Below are positions 25,744 through 35,804 of a stretch of DNA of 64,000 bases, one piece after another. Position 1 is the first letter of the stretch. Each line of letters starts with the position of its first letter. Below the pieces are notes generated by a model. The model was not told where the DNA came from and ran no database searches. It saw only the letters and a program-made list of their open reading frames with translations. The stretch covers positions 42,402,061-42,466,060 of the forward strand of contig NC_012873.2 of assembly GCF_000003195.3 (NCBI RefSeq), in the 5' to 3' direction. The position numbers were made by a program, and so were the translations under genes. The DNA is from Sorghum bicolor (lineage: Eukaryota; Streptophyta; Magnoliopsida; Poales; Poaceae).

Positions 25744-27360
25744 CTAATCTGCAAACTGCAAACACATGGTTGTTTCTAATAAAGGATATGTAAAGAATTT
25801 TTCATAGAGTATCCTGGGTATAATGTTGACACTAGAGCCAAAGTCGCAGAGTGCTTCTGGGACGTCCACTATGCCGATGGAGATTGGGATGACGGGGCGT
25901 CCTGGATCGCCTCTCTTGACCAGTAGAAGGTCAGTAGTAACTTCAGTGACGGGGTTACTCCAATTACCTGCATCAAACATGTCTACAAGATTTGCAGATT
26001 CTAATCCTTTCGGTTGTGATGGTATACCGGAGTTAGTAGCAAGAACAGCAGCAGCTATTTGATTTAACTGAGATTCAATCATTTTATTGAAGCTAATTTG
26101 ATTCTTGATGGCAGTAGAGAAATTATCCATTCTATTATTTATATTTTCTAGCATTTTATCATTAGATGCCAATTTCTTAGATAGGTTATCCATCAGCTTT
26201 CCTTGATTAGACACTAACTCTCTCAGAGGTGGAAAATTATTATTATTGTAAGAATTGTTACCTTGATAATTACCTGAGTAGTTAGGCCTCTGTTGATTCC
26301 AACCTTGATTTTGTTGAGGACGGTTGTAGTAGTAGTAGTAGTTGTTGTTGTTGATGTAGTTCACATCCTCAAGCATCTCAGGGCAGTGATTGCTTGAGTG
26401 TCCAGTATCTCCACACTCCTCACAAGTCATGTGAGAGTCGTAGATGTGCATAACTTCCTTCTTATCTCTAGCTCTATCGTCGAGCTTCTTCATGAGCAGG
26501 TCTAGCTTTGCAGACAACATGTATACCTCCTTGATCCGATGCATACCTCCACCTTTCTTGCGTGTTTGGGTCCTCACTTCATTCCAGCCTTGATTGGACG
26601 CCATCTTCTCCACAAGAGCTGTGGCTTGTGATATGGTAAGTGATAGGAATGCTCCTCCGGCTGCAGCATCCATGGTTTCTCGGGCACTATTGCCGAGCCC
26701 ATGATAAAACGTCTGCATTAGTAGCCAACTCTCCATTCCATGATGGGGACATTCTAGGATGTAGTCTTGGAAACGCTCCCATGCTTCTGGAACAGATTCA
26801 TCATGTTGTTGCTGAAAACTTGTAATCTTCCCACGGAGAGCATTGGTCTTGCCCATGGGAAAGAACTTAGCCAGAAAGTTTGTTGAGCAGAGTGCCCACG
26901 TAGTATTCTTCTCCTTTGTAGCGTAGAACCACTGCTTCGCTCTTCCTAACAGTGAGAATGGGAAGAGGCGAAGTAGTATAGCATCTCTGGGGACTCCTGA
27001 TATGGTAAATGTGTTGCAAATCTCCAGGAAGTGTTGGAGATGAGCACTAGCATCTTCGTGTGCCTTCCCACAGAACTGGTTGGATTGCACCATGTTGATA
27101 AGTCCAGTCTTGAGCTCAAAGTTGCCATCGATCTCTGCAGCAGGTCCAGTGCGGATGTTGTCCGTAGTGGGAGCTGAGAACTCACGGATCGATTTGTTCG
27201 CCATGGCTTCGAACTCTGAAGACAAGTTCCGGTGATCTTCTTGATTGGATGAAGCTTCTTGCTGAAGTGTTGATGATCTCTTCTTGAGCTTTGCTCTTGT
27301 TTTTCTGAATAACGCTTTGGGATTGTCAACAAAATTTCCTGGAAGATGTCTTCTATTCAT
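25744..27360 (-). CDS. E2 Gag with zinc knuckle, running into retropepsin-like domain 1
   Basis: A 538-codon open frame starting MNRRHLPGNF. The capsid core is Athila-like (NMVQSNQFCGKAHEDASAHL, LFPFSLLGRAKQWFY, LAKFFPMGKTNALR). A CCHC knuckle follows (CEECGDTGHSSNHC, about residue 315), then an Asn/Tyr tract encoded by trinucleotide repeats at 26325-26365. The C-terminus has the protease motif CDFGSSVNIIP and stops at FAD-TAG. The same TAG is present in the duplicated copy (44743-44745), so it predates the duplication; related frames suggest Gln there. Gag would form the particle. The rest of the frame is open. Confidence 0.85.
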   Translation of the reverse strand: MNRRHLPGNFVDNPKALFRKTRAKLKKRSSTLQQEASSNQEDHRNLSSEFEAMANKSIREFSAPTTDNIRTGPAAEIDGNFELKTGLINMVQSNQFCGKAHEDASAHLQHFLEICNTFTISGVPRDAILLRLFPFSLLGRAKQWFYATKEKNTTWALCSTNFLAKFFPMGKTNALRGKITSFQQQHDESVPEAWERFQDYILECPHHGMESWLLMQTFYHGLGNSARETMDAAAGGAFLSLTISQATALVEKMASNQGWNEVRTQTRKKGGGMHRIKEVYMLSAKLDLLMKKLDDRARDKKEVMHIYDSHMTCEECGDTGHSSNHCPEMLEDVNYINNNNYYYYYNRPQQNQGWNQQRPNYSGNYQGNNSYNNNNFPPLRELVSNQGKLMDNLSKKLASNDKMLENINNRMDNFSTAIKNQISFNKMIESQLNQIAAAVLATNSGIPSQPKGLESANLVDMFDAGNWSNPVTEVTTDLLLVKRGDPGRPVIPISIGIVDVPEALCDFGSSVNIIPRILYEKFFTYPLLETTMCLQFAD

Positions 27361-27492
27361 CCATTACCCTGCATAAGATAAAATAGGAAAATATCGGGGT
27401 AAAACTGTATGAGAGAATTGATAAGCTCAATCATATTAGTGATGCGAATGATAACTCCAAATCTATATCCATTCTTGATTAGTAATCAACCT

Positions 27493-27510
27493 TCCCCGGC
27501 AACGGCGCCA
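27493..27510 (-). other. E2 primer-binding site (Asp tRNA type)
   Basis: The minus strand reads TGGCGCCGTTGCCGGGGA, matching the complement of the 3' end of plant aspartate tRNA as I know it. It lies 8 bases inside the LTR that starts at 27519. Confidence 0.85.
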
Positions 27511-27518
27511 AAAATGCT

Positions 27519-27983
27519 TGTTGGGTATTCTTAACATCATTACCAAAAGTAGACTTAGTTTTCTAATTTTGATAACGGTGCCAAAAATGCCAAACCTATC
27601 CCTCATACCACTTAAGCCAAGTTGTCATCCCCAGCATGACATGAGAGACGCAGTATTGAAATATGCAATTCCTCATCTAAATAAATAACAAATGGGATCT
27701 GCAAGCGCACAGATTAATACCGATGTAGCATTTTAACCGGGAAGTATTCCAGGTATCGTTATTTATATTTTTACCACTGGGAAGGGATTAACAATCATCA
27801 ATGTTGATTATAGAATAGAATATGAGATTGAGTATCTATCATTCCATGTATAATTGAGAACATTTATCTAACTCTTTCATACAGGGGTAAGTGTCACATA
27901 AAGGATATATAAAGTAATGAATAGTGACAAAGATAATTAATCTAATCAGCATAACTTAGCCATATATAAATATGATAAGCACC
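27519..27983 (-). repeat. E2 middle LTR, first part
   Basis: Begins TGTTGGGTATTC and matches the start of the solo LTR at 45511. It is interrupted at 27983 by E3; GCACC at 27979-27983 is repeated at 40433-40437, after which the LTR continues. Confidence 0.9.
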
Positions 27984-28678
27984 TGCTGACATCGTTTTTT
28001 GGCACGTGTCCATGGTCGGTAAAATATAGGTTGGCAAGACAAAACGGTAATGCTTGGTCTACAGGATGAGTTGCCGATGAGGATGGTTGCCGATGGAGGG
28101 ACGGCTGAACATGACCAAGTCAATAGGTGATGATGTGTTTGTGCCGATGACTACGACAGGGGAGTCTGCCAACGACGCGGAGGAAGAACCTAAAGGTTGC
28201 CGATCGGCTTGTGGAGATGTTCTAGTTTGTCACGGGAGGATAGTTTTATGTTTTCCTTAGTTATTTAGATCGTTTTGTATACGGATTCTGTTTAATTTGG
28301 AATTCGAATTCTAGTCGTGTCTGGTTGTAGCTCTGCGAACAGGGTATAAGTATAGACCCTGAGGCTTTGTAAACAGACATCTATCAACCAATCAAACACT
28401 AGCTTTTACTCATATTCTAGCATATACTTTTTCGACGACTTCGTCATACTTTTTCCTTTTATTACGAGTTCTTAGGAATTCGTCGACTTAAGCTCGGCGT
28501 GTTCTCAAGTTCCGCGTGAATACCTCTTGGCCGTGGCATCCGGGCGCATCGCTGTTGTCGGGACCAAAGTATTCGAGTTACCACCTTTGCCGATAGTAAG
28601 GTCAAATCGGCTGGCACGCCTTAACGTTTAAATCGGGTATTAGCCCTCTGTGTTTGCAGATCCGCTTTTGCATCAACA
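27984..28678 (+). repeat. E3 5' LTR (695 bp)
   Basis: Begins TGCTGACATCG and ends TTGCATCAACA. It equals the 3' LTR in length. The U3-like part holds several GCCGATG words; GTATAAGTATAG at about 28344 could serve as a TATA box. Confidence 0.94.
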
Positions 28679-28685
28679 CATCTTT

Positions 28686-28703
28686 TGGCACGCCCGGTGG
28701 GAC
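28686..28703 (+). other. E3 primer-binding site
   Basis: TGGCACGCCCGGTGGGAC lies 7 bases after the LTR. It has the TGG start expected for a tRNA 3' CCA complement and is typical of Tat-lineage elements; I do not assign the tRNA. Confidence 0.75.
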
Positions 28704-28725
28704 CAGATTCAAGGTCAAGATCAAC

Positions 28726-31700
28726 ATGTCGAATACTGAGTTCGACTTGGAGAACGTTATCCCCGTGACAGAAGATAGCCTCAAAGACGAGCAGAAGCAA
28801 GCTATTGCTAAAGCCATGGAGGATTACAAGCAGCAATGCCTGAGGTCCTTCAGCATAAACAGGAGCGGCGAGGTGATCCAGAAGGATGCGTTGCTGATGC
28901 CTCGGCAGGTTACTTTTGAAGCCAATCCTGATAAACTTCAAGAGATGGTCGATAGTGCTATCAACCGTGCCTTGATCAACCAAGCCGGTGTGCTGTCCAA
29001 TACGGTTTTCAATGCCGTGGCTAGAACTTTCAAGGAAGGACAATTGCCACCAGATTATGTGAGCCCCTCTCATCATCAGCCAGGGTCACCAGTGGTCAGA
29101 GCTCCATCGGCTGCTACAGCCGCTGCGGGCACGAAAATTCCTGTTCCTCCAAGCACGTTAGGAGTCACTAATGCACGATCTACGCTGACGACAAATCCAC
29201 CGACTTCAGATGGGCAGATTAAACTCGCTACAGATCTGTTGGCATCGGCAATGTCGGGATCGATTCCTCCTCCTAACTGGTGGGGTTATGGTATGCCTCC
29301 ATAGTTAACACCGGGTACATCACAGACGACTGATGTGAGAGGCAAGGCTACTATGGCATCGGCACCCCCAAGCATGCCGATGATCAGAGTTCCCGGTATA
29401 CTACAACTACTACTGTGAGACATTACACTGGGAATTCTCAAGTTCCGACGTTCCAGATGCCTAATACATCGGCAGACTCAATGCTGATGCAACAGAGGTA
29501 TATGACTCAGCCAGGGTACGTCAATTCAATGATGATGCCCAATTTCCAGTCATCGGCAGGATCTATGCCGATGAATGCTAACTGTGGATGGCTTGGGCAG
29601 CAAGTCTTTCCACAAACGCCCCAACCGAATCATCAGGCTACAGGGTTCCAGCAAAGCTAGATCTATCCCGAGTTCCAGAACCAAGGGGCAGTCAATCAGC
29701 CGATGAATCATGGACAACAGATCGCTGGTCAGCAATTTGGAGGTCAACATCTGAGAGGCCAACAGATCGGCGGACCGCAGATCGGCGCACAACAGCTCGG
29801 TGGTCCGCAGATAGGGGGACAAATTATTAATCCAATGTTCTATGCAGATCGCGCACCGCACCGACACGTGAAAGCTTACCAGCAGGCGCCAGATCTGCAA
29901 CCACCTCATCGGTAGGATGCCGATGCTTATTGGGCCGATAAGATTGCCAAAGTAATGGGAGATCAATTTGGGATAAAACCCAAAGTCAACACTTACTCTT
30001 ATCGGACACCGTATCCTCCCGCGTATGATTTGATCCCGCTTCCAAATCGGTATAAGGTACCGGATTTTACTAAGTTTTCTAGGCAGGACGACACATCAAC
30101 CATGGAACATGTCAACAGGTTCATCATCCAGTGCGGGGAAGCTGGTAACAGGGACGAGTTAAGGGTTCGCTTATTCTCGTCATCATTGTCCGGATCGGCT
30201 TTCACCTGGTTTATATCATTACCTCCCAATTCAGTAATTACTTGGGCCCATTTGGAGAAACCATTCCACAAATACTTCTTTTCTGGGGTCCATGAGAAAA
30301 AGATCACCGATTTGGTCAAACTGAGGCAACGCAATGATGAATCGGTTGAGGGTTTTGTGCAGAGGATATGGGAAGTTAAGAACAAATGCTATAGCCTGGT
30401 TCTGGATGATCGGCAGCTAGCCAATTTGGCTTTCCAGGGTCTGTTGCCGCACATAAGGGACAAGTATGCATCTCAGGAGTTTGAAAGCTTAAGTCATTTG
30501 GTGCAGAGGATTTCTGATCAAGATATCAAACCTTTCGAGCCCAAGAGAGCATGGAACAAGAAGGTGTCCTATGTTGATGAAGCAGCAAGCTCAGATTCTG
30601 ATGAAGAAACGGTCATCAGCTTGGCAGAGTGGGTGAAAAACAAGAAGCCGATGTCTTGCCCTTTTGGGCATAAAGAGCCAGAGAAGTTCGCGTTTGATAT
30701 CACTAAGGCCGATCAGATATTTGACTTTCTACTTCAGGAAGGTCAGATCAAATTATCACCTAATCATGTGATCCCATCGGCTGAGGAGTTGAAGAAGATG
30801 AAGTATTGTAAATGGCACAATGCAACTTCTCACAGCACCAATGAGTGCAAAGTGTTTAGGCAACAGCTGCAATTGGCTATAGAGTCAGGGAGGATCAAAT
30901 TTGACAGCTCCAAAGCTCAGAAGCCGATGAAGATTGATCAACATCCTTTCCCAACAAACATGTTGGATGCTAAGGGAAAGGCCAAGGTCTTAACATCGAA
31001 AGCAGCTGAAAGAAGTGCATCGGTGGATCCTCAGCATCAAATCACTACTGCCGATGCAAAAGGAAAAGGCCTAGTCCAGGAGGGAACTAACCCAGGAAGG
31101 CCTCCCCGATCTGGTATTGTGATAACTCACAGAAGGCCTCGGGAGACTTGGTAGCAGCGTGAGGATCGGTATCGGCGCCAGCAAGAGGACTATCGCCGGG
31201 AAGAAGAAAGACGTCGGCAGGAGTGGAACCGGCATAGGGATCACTGGAATTGCCCGTTTTTCATTCATTGTTGGGAGGAGAATATCAAGCTTCCAACTAT
31301 CAGAGATTGTCCTGAGTGCAACAGTTATAATCGGTATGACAGATCCGATCGGCGCTATCACGAAGATGATCGGCGATTTAACGGGCCCATTAGGGGGAGA
31401 GCGTCCGTTCATGATCGGCTGGGGGGCAGGCTCAGTGTGCACGACAAGCTTGGCGATCGTGCTCAATATTTTCCCAGGAACCATGAAGAAGTCCAAGAGA
31501 TGGCTAAAGCGCGGGTTCCCGATGAGTTCATTTTCTGTCGGGACGCCAACACTCATCGGATGGAGTCAAGGGAAAATCGTCGCCCAGCGGTAAGGCAGCA
31601 GCAACTTCCTCCATGGTGTCCAGAGGGGTTGACCAGGACATAGAAGAGAAGATTGCAGCGAGAAGGGCTAAGCAAGGGCGAGAGCTCTGGACAGTCTGGG

Positions 31701-32414
31701 AATCAGCGGCAATCAGATCCCAAGGGGGAAGGTCCATCGGCAGATATCAATATGGTCTTTATGTTGCCGATGGAATTTCTTGCGCCATCCAGTGATGATG
31801 AGTTGGAGTTTTCCGACCAGATAGCTCAGATGGCTCTGGATCTGATGACTGCCATCTTTGAGAAGCCTGCCGATGATGAAAGGCAGCACCTTAAGGCTCT
31901 GTTTGTCAAAGGAAGGGTTGATGGTCAGCCGATAACCAAGATTCTAGTCGATGGTGGAGCGGCTATCAACATTATGCCGTATGCAGTGTATCGGAAACTT
32001 GGGAAAGGAGACCAAGATTTGACCAAGACTGATATGATGCTCAAAGACTTCGAGGGGAATGTGTCTCCGGTCAAGGGAGCCATATGCGTTGAATTGACCA
32101 TCGGCAGTAAAACCTTGCCGACAACCTTCTTCGTGATCAGTGGAAAGGGTGCCTACAACTTACTGTTGGGAAGAGATTGGATTCATGCCAATTGTTGCAT
32201 CCCGTCTACAATGCACCAGTGCTTGGTTCAGTGGGTAGGTGATAAAATTGAGATTGTTCCACGAGATTCTTCTTATGTCATCGCATCGGCAGAAGCAGAT
32301 ACCTATGAAAAGACTAGGTGTATTTCGGGGGAAGCTTGGGAAAAGGATTTCCTCAAGGTTGCTGATTATGAAATTCCACCGATCCAAGCAGTCGGTTCTG
32401 AAGATGGTTTTTAA
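28726..32414 (+). pseudogene. E3 gag-protease, broken by TAG codons and a frameshift
   Basis: The frame starts MSNTEFDLEN. The N-terminal part runs to TAG at 29302, a frameshift lies near 29390-29410, and the frame then continues to 32414 with TAG at 29658, 29913, 31152 and 31641. Recognisable parts are a Gly/Gln repeat at 29700-29830 (GQQIGG-like units), the capsid core at 29955-30560 (YKVPDFTKFS, LFSSSLSGSAFTWF), a CX..H..C motif (CKWHNATSHSTNEC), a second Cys/His cluster near 31245-31330, and protease with LVDGGAAINIMP and LLLGRDWIHA at 31945-32190. Each TAG is one C-to-T change away from CAG. The frame ends TAA at 32412-32414 and shares one base with the pol ATG; adding or losing one T in the T-run at 32408-32412 would link them. 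Confidence 0.88.
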
Positions 32415-35400
32415 TGGATAGGTTCGCCGATGATGGAAAGTTAGGCCAGGGGTTCACATCGGTCGATGATCTAGTAGAAGTAGATATAGGGAGTGGTGAT
32501 AAACCTAGGCCTACTTTTATTAGTGCCAAGTTGAATTCTGAGTGTAAGCAACAGTTAACTGATTTGTTAAAGGAATATAAAGACTGCTTCGCTTGGGATT
32601 ATACTGAGATGCCTGGTTTAGACCGATCAATTGTTGAACATCGGTTGCCTATCAAGTCTGGATTTCGGCCACATCAGCAGCCAGCTCGCCGATGTAATCC
32701 TAACATTCTTCCTGACATCAAGGCCGAAATAACTAAACTTATTGAAGCCAAATTTATTCGGCAGTGTCGGTATGCCGAGTGGATTTCCAATGTTGTTCCG
32801 GTTTACAAGAAGAACGGGAAGCTTCGGGTCTGCATTGATTTCAGGAATCTTAACAAAGCTACACCGATGGATGGCTACCCAATGCCAATTGCCGATCTGC
32901 TAGTTGACGCTGCGGCTAGGCATCGGATTATTAGCTTTATGGATGGCAATGCAGGATACAATCAAATATTCATGGCTAAAGAAGATATTCCAAAGACTGC
33001 ATTTAGATGTCCTGGTCATGTTGGGTTGTTTGAATGGATAGTCATGACCTTTGGCTTGAAGAATGCTGGTGCTACTTATCAGAGGGCCATGAATTGTATA
33101 TTTCATGAATTCATCGGCAAGTTGGTGGAAATTTATATTGATGATGTGGTGGTTAAGTCTGGAGACTTCACAAAGCATCTTGCCGATCTACGAAAGGTGT
33201 TGGAGTGCACAAGGAAGCATGGTTTGAAAATGAATCCCAATAAGTGTGCGTTTGGTGTATCGGCAGGACAGTTTCTTGGTTTCATGGTGCATCAAAGGGG
33301 GATTGAAATTAGTCGAAGATCTATTGATGCCATCAATAAAATAGTTGCCCCTACCAATAAGACTGAGCTCCAGTCCTTGATCGGCAAGGTAAATTTTATC
33401 AGAAGATTTATATCTAATTTGTCTGGTAAAATTCGTGCTTTCAGTCCTCTTCTTAAGATAAAGGCCGATCAAGAATTTGTATGGGGAAAAGAACAACAGT
33501 TGGCTCTAGATGAAATCAAGAATTATTTAGTAAATCCTCCAGTTCTGATTCCACCTCAGCAAGGGAAGCCCTTCAGATTGTATTTGTCTACCGATGGAAT
33601 GGTTATCGGTTCAGCTTTAATTCAAGAATTTGAAGGGAAAGAATGTGTAATTTATTACTTAAGTAGAAGGTTGATTGATGCTGAGACTAAGTATTCGGCC
33701 ATTGAGAAATTATGCTTGTGCTTGTATTTCTCTTGCATCAAGTTAAGGCACTACTTGCTATCGGCCGAATGCACTGTTATTTGCAAGGATGATGTGGTCC
33801 GATACATGCTGTCTATGCCGATCATGAGTGGTAGGATCGGTAAATGGATTTTGGCGCTGTCGGAATTCGATCTGCGTTATGAATCGGCCAAGGCAGTCAA
33901 GGGACAGATTATGGCCGACTTTATAACTCAACATTGTGGTGCAGTGGAGGCTTTGGAAATTGTACCTTGGACGTTCTTCTTTGAGGGATCCACGTGTGAA
34001 CGGAGGGTAGGAATCAGCATAGTATTAATTTCCCCTCGGGGAAGGAAGTATGAGTTTTCCTTGCCGATTATTGCCACGTCGACGAATAATCAGGCTGAAT
34101 ATCAGGCTTTAATTAAAGGGTTGGAGTTATTAAGAGAAGTTCATGCTGACGCTGTTGAGGTCTTCGGGGATTCTATGCTAGTTATAAATCAATTGGCTGG
34201 AAGCTATGAATGCCGAAGTGAAGTTCTCATAACTCATTACGAAAGGAGTATGCAACTGTTAAAGGAATTCAAAGATTTCCGATTAGAGCATGTTCCTCGG
34301 TTGCATAATGAAGAGGCCAATCGGTTGGCTCAGCATGCCTCGGGATATCAGCCTATGATTAATGCAATATCGGCAATCGGTGCCGATGATTGGAGGAAAG
34401 AAATCATTGATTATTTGAAGAATCCATCTAGGAAAGTTGAGAGACGGGTTCGCTTTCAAGCCACCAAGTATGTGCTCCTCGAAGATGAATTGTATTATCG
34501 AACTATTGATGGGATTCTTCTCCGGTGCTTAGGTGATGATGAAGCTAAGGGTTTGATAGGAGAAATCCATGAAGGGGCATGTGGAGCACATCAGTCGGCT
34601 TTTAAGATGAAGTGGATGATTAGAAGGAATGGATATTATTGGCTGACTGTACTTAAAGATTGCTTTAAGTATTTTAAAGGGTGTCAAGGATGTCAAAAGT
34701 TTGGTAATGTTCAAAGGGCGCCTGCATCGGCTATGAATCCTATTATAAAGCCTTGGCCGTTCCGAGGATGGGCTATTGATTTGATCGGCCAAATTTATCT
34801 GCCGTCCAGCAAAGGGCATAAATTTATTTTGGTTGCCACCGATTGTTTCACTAAGTGGGTTGAAGCTGTTCCTTTGAAGAAAGTTACATCGGCCAATATG
34901 ATTGATTTCCTGAAGGAACACATCATTCACCGATTTGGAATTCCTCAGACGATTACTACCGATCAGGGCACCATATTCACATCAGGGGAGTTTGATGAAT
35001 TTGCAATCGGTATGGGAATTAAAGTATTAAATTCTTCTCCTTACTATGCTCAAGCTAATGGGCAGGCCGAGGCATCTAACAAAGGGATTATCAAGCTTAT
35101 TAAACGAAAGATTGAAGAAAATCCTAGGAGATGGCATACGTTGTTGAATGAAGCCTTGTGGTCATACCGGATGGCTTGTCATGGATCGACCAAGGTTTCA
35201 CCTTATCAATTGGTGTATGGGCATGATGCAGTGCTACCTTGGGAGATTAAGGCTGGGTCTAGGCGAATATCTTTTCAAGATCAATTAGCCGCTGATGATT
35301 ATGCTACTTTAATGACAGATGAGTTGGATGATCTAGCAGGACATCGGCTGAAGGCCTTGATGAGTATAGAAGAGAATAAGAAGAGAGTTGCCAGATGGTA

Positions 35401-35647
35401 TGACAAGAAAGTAAAGGCTAAGGAGTTTGCCGATGGAGATTTGGTATGGAAATTGATCTTACCGATCGAGACTAAAAGTTCAAAATTTGGGAAGTGGTCT
35501 CCCAATTGGGAGGGTCCCTATCGGATAAGTCGATCGGCTCCTGGTAATGCCTATGTTCTAGAAACTCTCGAAGGAGTCGAATTTCCCAGAGCATTAAATG
35601 GCAAATATCTGAAGAAGTATTACCCCAGCATATGGGTCGATGCATAA
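32414..35647 (+). CDS. E3 pol: reverse transcriptase, two RNase H domains, integrase (1077 aa)
   Basis: This is a long uninterrupted frame. Reverse transcriptase (about residues 60-330) has VCIDFRNLNKATP, SFMDGNAGYNQI and the YIDD box at 241-244. A Ty3-type RNase H follows at about 370-505. A second RNase H of the archaeal type is at about 520-650 (FFEGS, STNNQAEYQALIKGLELL, GDSMLVINQL, NEEANRLAQHAS); its first catalytic Asp is Glu524 here. Integrase has an HHCC finger at about 718-755 (HEGACGAH, CQGCQKFG) and the catalytic triad Asp789, Asp850, Glu886 with the usual 35-residue spacing, and a C-terminal domain to 1077. Two RNase H domains mark the Tat lineage. I infer that pol was joined to gag-pro in the active ancestor. 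Confidence 0.95.
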   Translation: MDRFADDGKLGQGFTSVDDLVEVDIGSGDKPRPTFISAKLNSECKQQLTDLLKEYKDCFAWDYTEMPGLDRSIVEHRLPIKSGFRPHQQPARRCNPNILPDIKAEITKLIEAKFIRQCRYAEWISNVVPVYKKNGKLRVCIDFRNLNKATPMDGYPMPIADLLVDAAARHRIISFMDGNAGYNQIFMAKEDIPKTAFRCPGHVGLFEWIVMTFGLKNAGATYQRAMNCIFHEFIGKLVEIYIDDVVVKSGDFTKHLADLRKVLECTRKHGLKMNPNKCAFGVSAGQFLGFMVHQRGIEISRRSIDAINKIVAPTNKTELQSLIGKVNFIRRFISNLSGKIRAFSPLLKIKADQEFVWGKEQQLALDEIKNYLVNPPVLIPPQQGKPFRLYLSTDGMVIGSALIQEFEGKECVIYYLSRRLIDAETKYSAIEKLCLCLYFSCIKLRHYLLSAECTVICKDDVVRYMLSMPIMSGRIGKWILALSEFDLRYESAKAVKGQIMADFITQHCGAVEALEIVPWTFFFEGSTCERRVGISIVLISPRGRKYEFSLPIIATSTNNQAEYQALIKGLELLREVHADAVEVFGDSMLVINQLAGSYECRSEVLITHYERSMQLLKEFKDFRLEHVPRLHNEEANRLAQHASGYQPMINAISAIGADDWRKEIIDYLKNPSRKVERRVRFQATKYVLLEDELYYRTIDGILLRCLGDDEAKGLIGEIHEGACGAHQSAFKMKWMIRRNGYYWLTVLKDCFKYFKGCQGCQKFGNVQRAPASAMNPIIKPWPFRGWAIDLIGQIYLPSSKGHKFILVATDCFTKWVEAVPLKKVTSANMIDFLKEHIIHRFGIPQTITTDQGTIFTSGEFDEFAIGMGIKVLNSSPYYAQANGQAEASNKGIIKLIKRKIEENPRRWHTLLNEALWSYRMACHGSTKVSPYQLVYGHDAVLPWEIKAGSRRISFQDQLAADDYATLMTDELDDLAGHRLKALMSIEENKKRVARWYDKKVKAKEFADGDLVWKLILPIETKSSKFGKWSPNWEGPYRISRSAPGNAYVLETLEGVEFPRALNGKYLKKYYPSIWVDA

Positions 35648-35804
35648 GAGTTAAGTGCCGATAACATCCCTATCGGCTGGGTCAAAATGTGTCTGGGATC
35701 AGACTTAGTGTCTTAAAAGGGTGCCGATAACAGTCCTATCGGCTAGACCAAGTATCAGGAAGGTCGGGATACAGAAAAAGGCGAGTGTGTTGCCGATGAA
35801 GAGC

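Noticed and set aside
27493..27510. Possible aspartate tRNA gene end
   Set aside because: Only the 18-base complement of a tRNA 3' end is present, next to an LTR; there is no tRNA cloverleaf. The same holds for 9352, 12579, 28686, 51316 and 54235.
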